Notes: a model not told the origin generated them from the sequence alone. A stretch of 27,258 bases of DNA from Prevotella sp. (GCA_017430675.1 JAFRMM010000148.1:1-27258); one strand, 5' to 3'; shown: positions 1-7,527, numbered from the stretch's first letter. Numbers and translations are program-made.

Positions 1-150
1 CACCGGCTTTTCGTAAACCCGTTTGCCATTGACCATCTTGTAGCCAGGCTTCTTATTAGCAGACTCCTTCAACAAGAAGTCGTTCAACTTTATAATGCGA
101 TCGCCAAAGGCGAGGCATTTTTCTTGTATGGCGTCTGCTATTGCACTCAT
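1..150 (-). CDS. Small helical protein, possible S23-type four-helix-bundle family (partial)
   Basis: An open frame of 50 codons starts at ATG (complement of 148-150) and runs off the left edge, so the C-terminus is missing. It begins MSAIADAIQEKCLAFGDRII and continues with a lysine-rich segment. The pattern K-x-x-AF-x-x-RIIKL-x-x-FL resembles the first helix of S23/four-helix-bundle proteins (first found in 23S rRNA intervening sequences), but the basic stretch after it (around residues 30-50) is not typical. The start lies only 10 nt after the hepT stop codon with no gap for a promoter, so it is probably the third gene of the mntA-hepT transcript. Reading frame: well supported by context. 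Family: tentative. Any part in toxin-antitoxin function is unknown. Confidence 0.5.
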   Translation of the reverse strand, partial: MSAIADAIQEKCLAFGDRIIKLNDFLLKESANKKPGYKMVNGKRVYEKPV

Positions 151-160
151 AGGTAGCCTA

Positions 161-511
161 TTACTTCATATTGACTGCGTCGATGACTTCTTCAATCTGA
201 GTGGTCAACGTGGGAATGATATTTTTAGCCACATCCCAAACGATATAGTAGTTAACGCCCATATAGTCATGAACAAGTTTATCGCGCATACCAGCCATCT
301 CTCGCCAAGATATGGACTGCCATGCATATTTGACATCGCCTGGAATCTTCTTAGTCGCCTCGCCAATAATAGAGAGGCTACGTGTAACTGCTCGTTTGAG
401 TGTCTCATCAACCAAAAACTGGTCGATTGTCATCTCGTCGGAAATTACCGAATGAACATAATGACATTCATCGAGGATATGTTGGAGGTATGGGATATAG
501 GACTTATACAT
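161..511 (-). CDS. hepT: HepT-type HEPN toxin (DUF86), RNase of an MntA/HepT module
   Basis: A 116-residue all-helical protein. It carries the HEPN catalytic motif R-x4-H-x-Y as R76-DKLV-H81-D-Y83, in the usual DUF86 context MRDKLVHDYMGVN. In characterised modules (Shewanella MntA/HepT) HepT is an RNase toxin, silenced when the partner nucleotidyltransferase adds AMP to the motif tyrosine; here that would be Tyr83. The gene starts inside the 3' end of mntA (8-nt overlap, 504-511), so translation is probably coupled and the antitoxin is made first. All motif residues are intact and the length is normal, so the toxin looks functional. Function rests on motif and gene pairing. Confidence 0.9.
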   Translation of the reverse strand: MYKSYIPYLQHILDECHYVHSVISDEMTIDQFLVDETLKRAVTRSLSIIGEATKKIPGDVKYAWQSISWREMAGMRDKLVHDYMGVNYYIVWDVAKNIIPTLTTQIEEVIDAVNMK

Positions 512-797
512 ACTCCACCTCGCTTAAAATCATTTTGCCAATATAGGGGCTGAGACCTTTTAACGTGACAACATCAAGTTTGGTCTTTCCAAAAGCATCC
601 TGAAGTATATTGCACGCATCCATAAAATTATGGTATGTCTCTTGGCCAGCATTAAAGTCAATCAGTATATCAACATCGCTCTTAGGCGTGTTCTCCCCAC
701 GAACGGTAGAGCCGAACAATCCCAACTGGCAAACTCCCACTGCCATCAGTGGAGTCTTCAGTGCTGAGAGGCGTTTCATGACTGTCTTCTTGTTCAT
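504..797 (-). CDS. mntA: MntA-type nucleotidyltransferase antitoxin
   Basis: A 97-residue minimal nucleotidyltransferase. The signature G29-S30-x10-D41-x-D43 (GLFGSTVRG...SDVDILIDF) gives the metal-binding aspartates, and Asp75 in KLDVV is the likely third. In known pairs this enzyme AMPylates the HEPN partner and neutralises it. The start at 797 (MNKKTVMKRL) is preferred over an upstream in-frame ATG at 869: the promoter -7 box (817-824) lies between the two, and an AGGA sits 4 nt before the chosen ATG. It is the first gene of a minus-strand operon with hepT and the partial gene beyond. The MntA call is firm from motif, size and partner. Confidence 0.9.
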   Translation of the reverse strand: MNKKTVMKRLSALKTPLMAVGVCQLGLFGSTVRGENTPKSDVDILIDFNAGQETYHNFMDACNILQDAFGKTKLDVVTLKGLSPYIGKMILSEVEYV

Positions 798-816
798 ATC
801 ATCCTGATTTCGGGGG

Positions 817-848
817 CAAAGATAGGGATTTATTTTGAGAATTCCAAA
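817..848 (-). promoter_or_regulatory. Promoter of the mntA-hepT operon
   Basis: On the minus strand TATCTTTG (817-824) matches the Bacteroidetes -7 consensus TAnnTTTG, and TTTG (845-848) lies 20 bp upstream as the -33 element. The predicted 5' leader before the mntA ATG at 797 is only about 15 nt. Confidence 0.75.
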
Positions 849-893
849 TGTTTGAGTTATTTTCTTCACTGATCTGTTGCTCTCGGTTTGGCG

Positions 894-920
894 TCGGTTA
901 ATCCCACGCGGATTAACCGA
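894..920. other. Perfect 11-bp hairpin/dyad in a divergent intergenic region
   Basis: TCGGTTAATCC (894-904) and GGATTAACCGA (910-920) are exact inverse complements around a 5-nt loop, CACGC. The dyad lies between the divergent mntA and S9-peptidase promoters, so it does not end either transcript. It could be an operator, a REP-like repeat, or the terminator remnant of a lost gene (AAAAA follows on the plus strand, giving T5 upstream rather than downstream on minus). Confidence 0.6.
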
Positions 921-1009
921 AAAAGGGTAGGGGGATTGCTTGTCTTTGCGACGGTTCTTATGGCGATAAGGAATATATGGTATGTGCCTCTGTTTTTTCT
1001 GCCGTTTTA

Positions 1010-1041
1010 TTTGGTACTTTCAATTTAATTCAGTATCTTTG
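1010..1041 (+). promoter_or_regulatory. Promoter of the S9 peptidase gene
   Basis: TTTG (1010-1013), a 20-bp spacer and TATCTTTG (1034-1041) form a full Bacteroidetes -33/-7 pair. It predicts a leader of about 25 nt before the ATG at 1071. Confidence 0.75.
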
Positions 1042-1070
1042 CAAACATGTTTGTTTGATTTGTGAATGAT

Positions 1071-3509
1071 ATGAAACGTTTTATTTTTGTTATGCTGGCT
1101 GGGGTGGCTATGAACAGTCCGCTGCTGGCTCAGGAAAAGACGGTCGTCCGTGAGTTTAATCTCTCGGGACCGTATGTCGTGACAGCCCCTGCGGCTTTCG
1201 ATACCGTTGATGTGCAGGGTAAGAAGTTTGACGACAAGTCGCTGTTGAAGTCCCTCTTGCTGACGGCACCTGTCACAGGAACTTTTGACGGGGTCGTGCT
1301 CCCTTCGCTGGAGGACAGCCGCAGTGTAGGACTCCTTACTTTCTATATCAACAATAAAGACTATCTGAAGGGCAAGATCACTGTCAAGGGACCCAAGTGC
1401 AGTCAACTCTATATCGATGGTGCGGAGGCTGGTGAGGAACTGAATCTGGCCCCGGAGCACCATACCGTAGCCTTGAAGTTCCTGGCTGAGCCGAAAGATA
1501 CCGATTCTATACAGGTGTGCATCGATGCCAACAAGGCAGTGACTTATACCCTTGACAAACGGCATCCTTATATGGTCCATGACCTGACGGACGGCAAGCG
1601 CGTGCGTGGTGTATCGCTCTCTTCTGACGGTGCATATATGGTCGTGTCGTACCAGACGACGGAGCGTGGCGGCAATAGTCGTTGGGTTTATGAGTTGTGC
1701 GATACGAAGACTGGCCGTAGGCTCAATACCTTTCAGAAAAACGTCAGATGGCTGCCTCGTACAGTGGCCTATCTCGAGGAAACTCAGGAGGACGGCCTGC
1801 GCATGCTGTACAAGGTGGATCCCCGCACGGGTGAACGAATGCTCTTTGTCGCCAACATTCCTGAGGGGGGCTATACCGTCAGTCCCACAGAGGATTATCT
1901 GATCATCACAATGGAGGAAGAAGGTCCTAAAGAAGATCCCGGTGTCTTCGAGGTGATGGAGATGGACGATCGTCAGCCAGACTGGCGTAAGCGTAACTAT
2001 CTCTGCAAATACGACATCGCTACGGGTATCACCCAACGGATTACCTTTGGTACGAAGGGAGAATATCTGGAAGATATCTCTCAGGATGGAACCAGACTCT
2101 TGATAGGTTCCTCCTATTCCCGTCTGGCCAAACGGCCTACCGAAGTGCAGGATACCTATCTGATGGATATCGCAACACTGAGGATCGATACGCTGTTTAA
2201 GTGCGAGGGATTCCTTGGCGGTGGCAGTTTCTCGCCTGATGGCCGACAGATCCTTTTCACAGGTACGCCTGAGGCTTTCGATCGTATTGGCTGTCAGTTG
2301 CCAGAGACCGTCACGCCCAGTATGACGGAAAACGAACTGTTCCTCTATGATATTGCCAGTAAGAAGGTCACGCCGCTGACGAAGGACTTCGACCCTTCCA
2401 TTTCCAACGTAGATTGGTCGTGGGCTGACGGACAGATCTATTTCTCTGCCGAGGATCGTGACTATGTGAATATGTTTGTGCTCAACCCCAAGACGGGTAA
2501 GATATCGAAACTCAACATCTCTGGTGATGATGCTTATCGTTACGACATCGCTGCCCATGCTCCTGTGCTGGCTTACCTGTCGTATAAGACCATGGAACCT
2601 GCCTCGGCTTACGTGATGGATCTAAAGACCCGTAAGCAGCAGACCTGTTTTGACGGACGTCAGGCCTTGGGCGATGCAGAGATAGGGACCTGTGAGGACT
2701 GGAACTTTACTAATTCCAGGGGTGATACCGTCTATGGCCGACTCTATCTGCCGAAGGACTTCGATGCCACCAAGCAGTATCCGATGATTGTGTATTACTA
2801 TGGTGGTTGTTCGCCTGTGAGCCGTTACTTCGAGTCACCTTACGCCCCGCAGTATTGGAACTCATTGGGCTATGTGGCCTATATCCTCCAGCCCAGCGGT
2901 GCTACGGGCTTCGGACAGGAGTGGGCTTCGCGCCATGTGAATACGGCTGGACGTGGTCCTGCTGAGGATATCATCGAGGGTACGAAACAGATATGCAAGG
3001 AGCATTCCTTCATCAACCCCCAAAAGATTGGTTGCATGGGTGCCTCGTATGGCGGCTTCATGACGCAGTACCTGCAGACGCAGACGGATATCTTTGCTGC
3101 CGCAGTCTCCCATGCGGGTATCGCTAACCACACCAGTTACTGGGGTGAGGGTTATTGGGGGTATAACTACAGTGAGGTGTCGATGGCCAACAGTTACCCG
3201 TGGAGCCACCGCGAACTCTACGTGGATCAGTCACCACTCTTCAATGCCGACAAGATCCATACGCCGCTGCTCCTGCTTCATGGCAATGCCGATACCAACG
3301 TGCCGCTCATCGAGAGTCTTCAGATGTTTACGGCCCTGAAACTCCTGGGTCGTGAGGTGGCTCTTGTCGAAGTGGAGGGGGAGAACCACCACATCCTCGA
3401 CTACGGCAAGCGCGAGAAATGGCTCGCCACGCAGATGGCGTGGTTTGCCAAGTGGCTTAAGGACGATCCCACCTGGTGGGATGCGCTCTATCCGAAGAAA
3501 CATTTGTAA
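1071..3509 (+). CDS. Secreted S9-family (prolyl oligopeptidase / DPP-like) serine peptidase
   Basis: This 812-residue protein begins with a signal peptide (MKRFIFVMLAGVAMNSPLLA, then QEK). The middle (roughly 130-530) has WD/propeller-like repeats such as SSDGAYMVVS, TEDYLIIT and SPDGRQILFTG. The C-terminal alpha/beta hydrolase holds the triad: Ser659 in GASYGG, Asp741 in HGNADTNVP and His773 or His774 in GENHHILDYGK. Such enzymes remove dipeptides or cleave short peptides in the periplasm, feeding amino-acid use. ATG 1071 is preferred to an in-frame GTG at 1062 because the signal peptide starts there. It is a single-gene unit with its own promoter and terminator. Substrate class (Xaa-Pro or other) cannot be read from the sequence. 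Confidence 0.92.
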   Translation: MKRFIFVMLAGVAMNSPLLAQEKTVVREFNLSGPYVVTAPAAFDTVDVQGKKFDDKSLLKSLLLTAPVTGTFDGVVLPSLEDSRSVGLLTFYINNKDYLKGKITVKGPKCSQLYIDGAEAGEELNLAPEHHTVALKFLAEPKDTDSIQVCIDANKAVTYTLDKRHPYMVHDLTDGKRVRGVSLSSDGAYMVVSYQTTERGGNSRWVYELCDTKTGRRLNTFQKNVRWLPRTVAYLEETQEDGLRMLYKVDPRTGERMLFVANIPEGGYTVSPTEDYLIITMEEEGPKEDPGVFEVMEMDDRQPDWRKRNYLCKYDIATGITQRITFGTKGEYLEDISQDGTRLLIGSSYSRLAKRPTEVQDTYLMDIATLRIDTLFKCEGFLGGGSFSPDGRQILFTGTPEAFDRIGCQLPETVTPSMTENELFLYDIASKKVTPLTKDFDPSISNVDWSWADGQIYFSAEDRDYVNMFVLNPKTGKISKLNISGDDAYRYDIAAHAPVLAYLSYKTMEPASAYVMDLKTRKQQTCFDGRQALGDAEIGTCEDWNFTNSRGDTVYGRLYLPKDFDATKQYPMIVYYYGGCSPVSRYFESPYAPQYWNSLGYVAYILQPSGATGFGQEWASRHVNTAGRGPAEDIIEGTKQICKEHSFINPQKIGCMGASYGGFMTQYLQTQTDIFAAAVSHAGIANHTSYWGEGYWGYNYSEVSMANSYPWSHRELYVDQSPLFNADKIHTPLLLLHGNADTNVPLIESLQMFTALKLLGREVALVEVEGENHHILDYGKREKWLATQMAWFAKWLKDDPTWWDALYPKKHL

Positions 3510-3512
3510 ATG

Positions 3513-3540
3513 AAGAAAGCCCGCTTTAGCGGGCTTCTTT
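3513..3540. terminator. Intrinsic terminator between convergent genes
   Basis: An 8-bp perfect stem (AAGCCCGC 3517-3524 with GCGGGCTT 3529-3536, loop TTTA), extended by further A/T pairs, is followed by a T-rich run. It lies 3 nt after the S9 peptidase stop and just before the aldose-epimerase stop on the other strand, so it may serve both. Confidence 0.85.
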
Positions 3541-3542
3541 AT

Positions 3543-4415
3543 TTATCCGATAATTATCTCGTATTTTGACATAAAACTTGCACCAGGTTGCAGATGATTC
3601 ATCAGAGGCTTGTCCTTGAACTCACCCTTGAAACCTCGTGGATCGCCGATGCCGTACCAGGGTTCGATGCAGACGAAGGGCGCCTGCTTGCCATAGGGAC
3701 TCCAGAAGGCGACGACGGGTGTTCGGAAGGTGACGGTGACTTCGGGCTCGCCTGCCTTGTTGAGTAGTTCTGCACGATGAATCTGGCTCTTGTGTATCTT
3801 GATGGAATCGTTACGCCAGGTGTTGTCAGAGAATTCCATCAGTCCGTTTTCTGCCTCAACAAAGGGCACCTCGTCCATGTCGTGAGAGCCGTCGCCATAA
3901 CTGTGGAGGGCATCCATGAGTTCTTTGTTATCGAGACGGATGCAACCTTGCTGGTTATCGCCTGCTTTCATGCCTGGCACGTTGAAGGCAGGGTGGCCAC
4001 CTATCTGGAAGTGGATCTCTCGGGTATCGGTATTGTGTACATGCCAGATCACGCCAATCTTGTTCTCGTCAAGCACGTAACTGATGCTGAGGGTGAAGTC
4101 GTAGGGATAGACTTTCTTAGTCTCTTTGCTGGATTCGAGGGCGAAGGTGACCTTGCGAGGACCCTGGGCAATGAGTTTAAACTCGGCATCGCGCGCAAAA
4201 CCATGACGGGGCAGGTGGTACTCCTTACCATCTACACGATAGGTCTCGTCGTTGACACTGCACACCAGCGGGAAGAGGATGGGTGAACGTCGGCCCCAAT
4301 ACTTAGGATCTCCCTGCCACAGATATTCCTTACCACCAGCATCCTTGATGCTCTGGAGTTCGGCTCCCTTCTCCGATACGACGACGGAGAGATGTTCGTT
4401 TCGTAGTTCTACCAT
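3543..4415 (-). CDS. Aldose-1-epimerase (galactose mutarotase) family protein, LacX-like
   Basis: A 290-residue protein of the galactose mutarotase superfold, closest in layout to the LacX-like subgroup. Visible active-site residues are His71 in PRHGFARD, His141 in GGHPAFNVP and the C-terminal catalytic Glu251 in VCIEPWYGIGD. The family interconverts alpha and beta anomers of free sugars or acts on phosphorylated sugars. No signal peptide is seen, so it should be cytoplasmic. It is the last gene of the minus-strand SPFH operon; its ATG lies one base after the upstream DUF1648 stop, which implies coupled translation. The physiological sugar is unknown, and its link to the membrane genes upstream is not obvious. 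Confidence 0.88.
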   Translation of the reverse strand: MVELRNEHLSVVVSEKGAELQSIKDAGGKEYLWQGDPKYWGRRSPILFPLVCSVNDETYRVDGKEYHLPRHGFARDAEFKLIAQGPRKVTFALESSKETKKVYPYDFTLSISYVLDENKIGVIWHVHNTDTREIHFQIGGHPAFNVPGMKAGDNQQGCIRLDNKELMDALHSYGDGSHDMDEVPFVEAENGLMEFSDNTWRNDSIKIHKSQIHRAELLNKAGEPEVTVTFRTPVVAFWSPYGKQAPFVCIEPWYGIGDPRGFKGEFKDKPLMNHLQPGASFMSKYEIIIG

Positions 4416-4416
4416 G

Positions 4417-4899
4417 TTATTTTGCTTTTTTTATTAATAATGAGAATACGATGATTTCCAGAAGTAAGATCCCCACCACCGTCAAGATGGGGATGGGATT
4501 AGGCGAGTCCATGCCTAATAGAGTATAGACAATAGCCAGACACAAGACCAACAGTGTGATGGCAGCCACCCTTGTACTACGGATGGTCATCTCTACCTGA
4601 CAGATGTTTGTGATATTGACAGGCATATTGATGTGCCGTGGGAAGTAGGCCAGCACTATCAGACTGATGGCTGCTATCGTGAGGATGATGCAGGGGATGG
4701 TAATACCCACTGGCGAGCCATAGGCGTTAGGATTCCCTGAGGCATCGAAATGGGTGGGTACGATATCTGGTGCACGATGCACCAACCAGATGATGATTCC
4801 CCAAACCACGATGGCCACGATGGCGAACACTATCTCAAAGACGGTGCCTTCGAGTGTGCGATGCACCTTTACATCTTTTATGTTGAATTGATTGTCCAT
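4417..4899 (-). CDS. DUF1648-domain integral membrane protein
   Basis: A 160-residue protein with four predicted membrane helices (about 20-40, 65-86, 109-128 and 134-156). Between helices 1 and 2 lies the DUF1648 signature P48-THFD-x2-G-x3-AYGS (48-62). The domain is found in SdpI-like immunity proteins and other small Gram-positive and Bacteroidetes membrane proteins, but no biochemical role is settled. The start is 4 nt after the stop of the 60-residue membrane protein, and the stop is one base before the epimerase ATG, so it is deep inside a tight operon. An SdpI-like protective role at the membrane is possible but only an inference. Confidence 0.85.
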   Translation of the reverse strand: MDNQFNIKDVKVHRTLEGTVFEIVFAIVAIVVWGIIIWLVHRAPDIVPTHFDASGNPNAYGSPVGITIPCIILTIAAISLIVLAYFPRHINMPVNITNICQVEMTIRSTRVAAITLLVLCLAIVYTLLGMDSPNPIPILTVVGILLLEIIVFSLLIKKAK

Positions 4900-4903
4900 A
4901 CGA

Positions 4904-5086
4904 TTACATTGATGGTAGTTTGCGAACGGTTATAATTGTTGCAGTTATTGCTCCGATACCTAATATAAGTACGACGAAAATGAATGCTGAAACATTGAGT
5001 ACTCCTGAAACAAACAGCGCTATCGCTATTGCTAAGAGTATCATCTGTATAGCCATGATGATTATTAATACCTTATTCCTATTCAT
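4904..5086 (-). CDS. Small two-helix membrane protein (60 aa), function unknown
   Basis: MNRNKVLIIIMAIQMILLAI begins a 60-residue, almost wholly hydrophobic protein with two predicted membrane helices (about 5-27 and 32-54) and a basic C-terminal end. The start at 5086 overlaps the stop of the RHH gene as ATGA, which supports this start over a longer in-frame extension that would be out of place inside the RHH gene. I do not recognise a family. Position between an RHH regulator and a DUF1648 protein suggests a membrane role shared with them. Confidence 0.75.
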   Translation of the reverse strand: MNRNKVLIIIMAIQMILLAIAIALFVSGVLNVSAFIFVVLILGIGAITATIITVRKLPSM

Positions 5087-5271
5087 GATTTTTCTTCGGT
5101 TGATGTTTGTTGTCTCTTTTTTGGCAGACGCTTGGCTTTGCGCAGGGCCTCGGTGATGATCCACTGCAGTTGGCCGTTGGTGCTGCGGAACTCGTCCGCA
5201 GCCCAAGCCTCTATGGCGTCCATCATCTCAGCGTCCATACGCAGGATGAAATTCTTGGTTTCCTTCTTCAT
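5083..5271 (-). CDS. Arc-family ribbon-helix-helix DNA-binding protein
   Basis: A 62-residue protein with the layout of Arc/MetJ proteins: a short beta strand (KNFILRMD, 6-13) followed by two helices (MMDAIEAWAADEF, then STNGQLQWIITEALRKA), and a basic tail rich in Lys and Arg. RHH dimers insert the strand pair into the DNA major groove, and many are antitoxins or autoregulators. No separate toxin is visible next to it; the following genes are membrane proteins. It overlaps the next gene by 4 nt (ATGA) and lies 53 nt after the SPFH gene. It may regulate the SPFH operon, whose promoter is at 6340-6369; that link is an inference. Confidence 0.85.
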   Translation of the reverse strand: MKKETKNFILRMDAEMMDAIEAWAADEFRSTNGQLQWIITEALRKAKRLPKKRQQTSTEEKS

Positions 5272-5291
5272 ATCGTTCAGACCCCCTCTCG

Positions 5292-5312
5292 CTCCCCCTA
5301 ACTTAGGGGGAG
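5292..5312. repeat. REP-like palindrome inside the SPFH operon
   Basis: Nine perfect base pairs (CTCCCCCTA 5292-5300 with TAGGGGGAG 5304-5312) around a 3-nt loop lie between the SPFH stop and the RHH start. This type of C-run/G-run palindrome recurs in many bacterial genomes. It has no U-run, so it is more likely an mRNA stabiliser or attenuator than a full terminator. Confidence 0.6.
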
Positions 5313-5324
5313 AAGGAAGGCGGG

Positions 5325-6290
5325 TTAATGGTTCAGCGTTCCAGTGTTCACAACGGGCTGAGCAGAGTCGTCACCACAGAGCACGACGAGCAGGTTCGAC
5401 ACCATGGCGGCCTTCTTGTCGTCGTCGAGATCCACGATATTCTCATTGGAGAGTTTGTCGAGGGCCATCTTCACCATCGAGACGGCACCCTCCACGATCT
5501 TTTCACGAGCCGTGATGATGGCCGAAGCCTGCTGACGGCGCAGCATGACGGCGGCAATCTCTGGAGCGTAGGCCAGATAGTTGATACGGGCCTCTACCAC
5601 CTCGATACCTGCCAGTGCCAGACGCTCGTCGAGTTTCTGTTCCAGTTGCTCGTTGATCTCATCGGCACTCGAGCGCAGCGTGGGCTCTCCAGCCTTCGTG
5701 TCCTCATCATCGTAGGCATATTGTCCAGCCACCTGTCTTAGAGCGGCGTCACTCTGCACGCGCACGAAGTTCTCCAGGGCGTTCATCAGCCCCTTCGTGT
5801 CGCTGCCCACGGCGTTAGGCTGGGAGGCCATCGTCTGGGAATCGACTTCGAAGAGGGCCTTGTAGGTGTCCTTCAGTTTCCACACAAGCACCAGGCCGAT
5901 CATCACGGGGTTACCCGTCTTGTCGTTCACCTTGATGGGCTCGGCATCGAGGTTACGGGCGCGCAGCGAAACCTTCTTCGTGCCATAGAAGGGATTGATC
6001 CAGAAGAAACCTGTCTGCGAGAAGGTGCCGCTGTACTTGCCAAACCATGTGGCCACCTTGGCCTCATTGGGTTCGAGCATGATGAATCCGCACCACATGA
6101 TGATGTTGATGATAAGCAGCAGCAGACTGCCGCCCAACAGCCACCCGCCACAGGCACCGTCGCTGCCGTCGAGCAGGATGATACTATACACGATTCCTAC
6201 GATGCTCAGGATTAACACTGCGATGTTGACGAACAGCATCAGGAAGCCGTTCATCACCATTCCTTTGAAAGCATACTCTTTTGTTTCCAT
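5325..6290 (-). CDS. SPFH / band-7 domain membrane protein
   Basis: A 321-residue protein with two N-terminal membrane helices (about 13-40 and 48-70), then an SPFH domain starting near 72 (LEPNEAKVATWFGKYSGTF) and a charged helical region (roughly 205-290) ending in the typical SPFH helix EIAAVMLRRQQASAIITARE. Prohibitin/stomatin-like proteins form large rings on membranes and often control proteases or membrane stress responses. It is the first gene of a five-gene minus-strand operon under the promoter at 6340-6369. There is no NfeD partner or HflK/C pair beside it, so it belongs to a less studied SPFH subgroup. Family call firm; role unknown. Confidence 0.9.
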   Translation of the reverse strand: METKEYAFKGMVMNGFLMLFVNIAVLILSIVGIVYSIILLDGSDGACGGWLLGGSLLLLIINIIMWCGFIMLEPNEAKVATWFGKYSGTFSQTGFFWINPFYGTKKVSLRARNLDAEPIKVNDKTGNPVMIGLVLVWKLKDTYKALFEVDSQTMASQPNAVGSDTKGLMNALENFVRVQSDAALRQVAGQYAYDDEDTKAGEPTLRSSADEINEQLEQKLDERLALAGIEVVEARINYLAYAPEIAAVMLRRQQASAIITAREKIVEGAVSMVKMALDKLSNENIVDLDDDKKAAMVSNLLVVLCGDDSAQPVVNTGTLNH

Positions 6291-6339
6291 ACCTTATTTA
6301 TTTTAAATGGTTGATAACTTTGATATCATTTTGATATCG

Positions 6340-6369
6340 CAAAGATATGAACTATTTTTGAATCGGCAA
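6340..6369 (-). promoter_or_regulatory. Promoter of the SPFH operon
   Basis: On the minus strand TATCTTTG (6340-6347) with TTG (6367-6369) 19 bp upstream fits the Bacteroidetes consensus. The leader before the ATG at 6290 is about 45 nt. Confidence 0.7.
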
Positions 6370-6434
6370 TGGATTTCCCCCATTTTTTAACAAGATTTAT
6401 AAAATGTTCTTCTTCATTTATTATCAGTTAATCG

Positions 6435-6442
6435 TATCTTTG
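6435..6442 (+). promoter_or_regulatory. -7 box of mnmA promoter (leaderless start)
   Basis: TATCTTTG ends only 5 bases before the GTG start codon at 6448. As transcription normally begins about 4-6 nt after this box, the mRNA should start at or next to the GTG. No clear TTTG -33 element is present; the expected place reads TTCTTCATTTA. Confidence 0.6.
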
Positions 6443-6447
6443 CAGCC

Positions 6448-7527
6448 GTGAACAACAAAGAGATTGAAAACAAGAGGATTGCCGTGCTGTTATCGGGTGG
6501 GGTCGATAGCAGTGTCGTGGTGTATGAGTTCGCCAGACTCGGCCTGCATCCCGACTGCTTCTACATCAACATCGGTCCTGAGGAGTCTGAGCAATGGGAC
6601 TGCTCCAGCGAGGAGGATCTGGAGATGGCGACGGCTGTGGCGCATAAGTACGGCTGCAGACTGGAGGTTATCGACTGCCACAAGGAGTACTGGGATCAGG
6701 TGACTAAATACACGATGGATAAGGTGCGCGCGGGCTATACCCCCAACCCTGACGTGATGTGCAACCGTCTCATCAAGTTTGGCGCCTTCGACGAGAAGCG
6801 CGGTCACGACTACAACCTGATTGCCACAGGCCACTATGCGCAGACGGAGATCGACGACGAGGGTCGCAAGTGGCTCTGTACGAGTCCTGACCCCGTGAAG
6901 GACCAGACGGACTTCCTCGCGCAGATCTATGACTGGCAGTTAAGGAAGGCCCTCTTCCCCATTGGCCATTACGTGAAGGACGAGGTGCGCCAGATTGCTG
7001 AGCGCGAACATCTGGTGAATGCCCGTCGCAAGGATTCGCAGGGCATCTGTTTCTTAGGCAAGATCAACTATAACGACTATATCCGCCGTTACTTAGGTGA
7101 GCAGCCTGGCGACGTCATCGAACTCGAGACGGGCCGTCGTATTGGTGAGCACCGTGGACTCTGGTTCCACACCATCGGCCAGCGCAAGGGCATGGGCTTC
7201 AGTGGCGGCCCTTGGTTCGTGGTGAAGAAGGATGTGGCGCAGAATATCCTCTACGTCTCACATGGCTACGACCCCGAGACGGCCTATCAGCAGGACTTCC
7301 CTGTGCAAGATTTCCATTTCCTCACCACAGAGATGATGATGACGGATGTCACCTTCAAGATCCGCCACACGCCAGAATACCATCCCGCCATCCTCGAGTG
7401 GACGAACCCAAGTGAGTTCGTGGTCCATTCCAAGGAGAAGATCCACGGTGTCGCCCCAGGACAGTTCTGTGTCATCTACGACAGGGATCACCACCGCTGC
7501 CTCGGCTCTGGCGAAATCACGGTATAA
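6448..7527 (+). CDS. mnmA: tRNA-specific 2-thiouridylase MnmA
   Basis: A 359-residue PP-loop enzyme that makes the 2-thio group of s2U34 in tRNA-Glu, -Gln and -Lys, using sulfur relayed from a cysteine desulfurase. Visible residues are the ATP loop SGGVDSS (16-22), catalytic Cys105 in NPDVMCNRLIKFG, and the second cysteine Cys201 in KDSQGICFLG. The N-terminal half (FARLGLHPDCFYINIGPEE) differs from the common SGGVDSS-VAA form and fits the divergent second MnmA paralogue found in Bacteroides relatives; that is an inference. GTG 6448 is the only plausible start before the PP-loop apart from GTG 6484, which would remove twelve residues. It is transcribed alone, divergent from the SPFH operon. 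Confidence 0.92.
   Translation: MNNKEIENKRIAVLLSGGVDSSVVVYEFARLGLHPDCFYINIGPEESEQWDCSSEEDLEMATAVAHKYGCRLEVIDCHKEYWDQVTKYTMDKVRAGYTPNPDVMCNRLIKFGAFDEKRGHDYNLIATGHYAQTEIDDEGRKWLCTSPDPVKDQTDFLAQIYDWQLRKALFPIGHYVKDEVRQIAEREHLVNARRKDSQGICFLGKINYNDYIRRYLGEQPGDVIELETGRRIGEHRGLWFHTIGQRKGMGFSGGPWFVVKKDVAQNILYVSHGYDPETAYQQDFPVQDFHFLTTEMMMTDVTFKIRHTPEYHPAILEWTNPSEFVVHSKEKIHGVAPGQFCVIYDRDHHRCLGSGEITV

Noticed and set aside
504..869. Longer mntA start at 869
   Set aside because: The promoter -7 box (817-824) lies downstream of that start, and the extra residues do not look like the nucleotidyltransferase family.
1020..2558. 512-codon minus-strand ORF opposite the S9 peptidase
   Set aside because: The S9 peptidase frame has a signal peptide, propeller repeats and triad; the antisense product has no family features.
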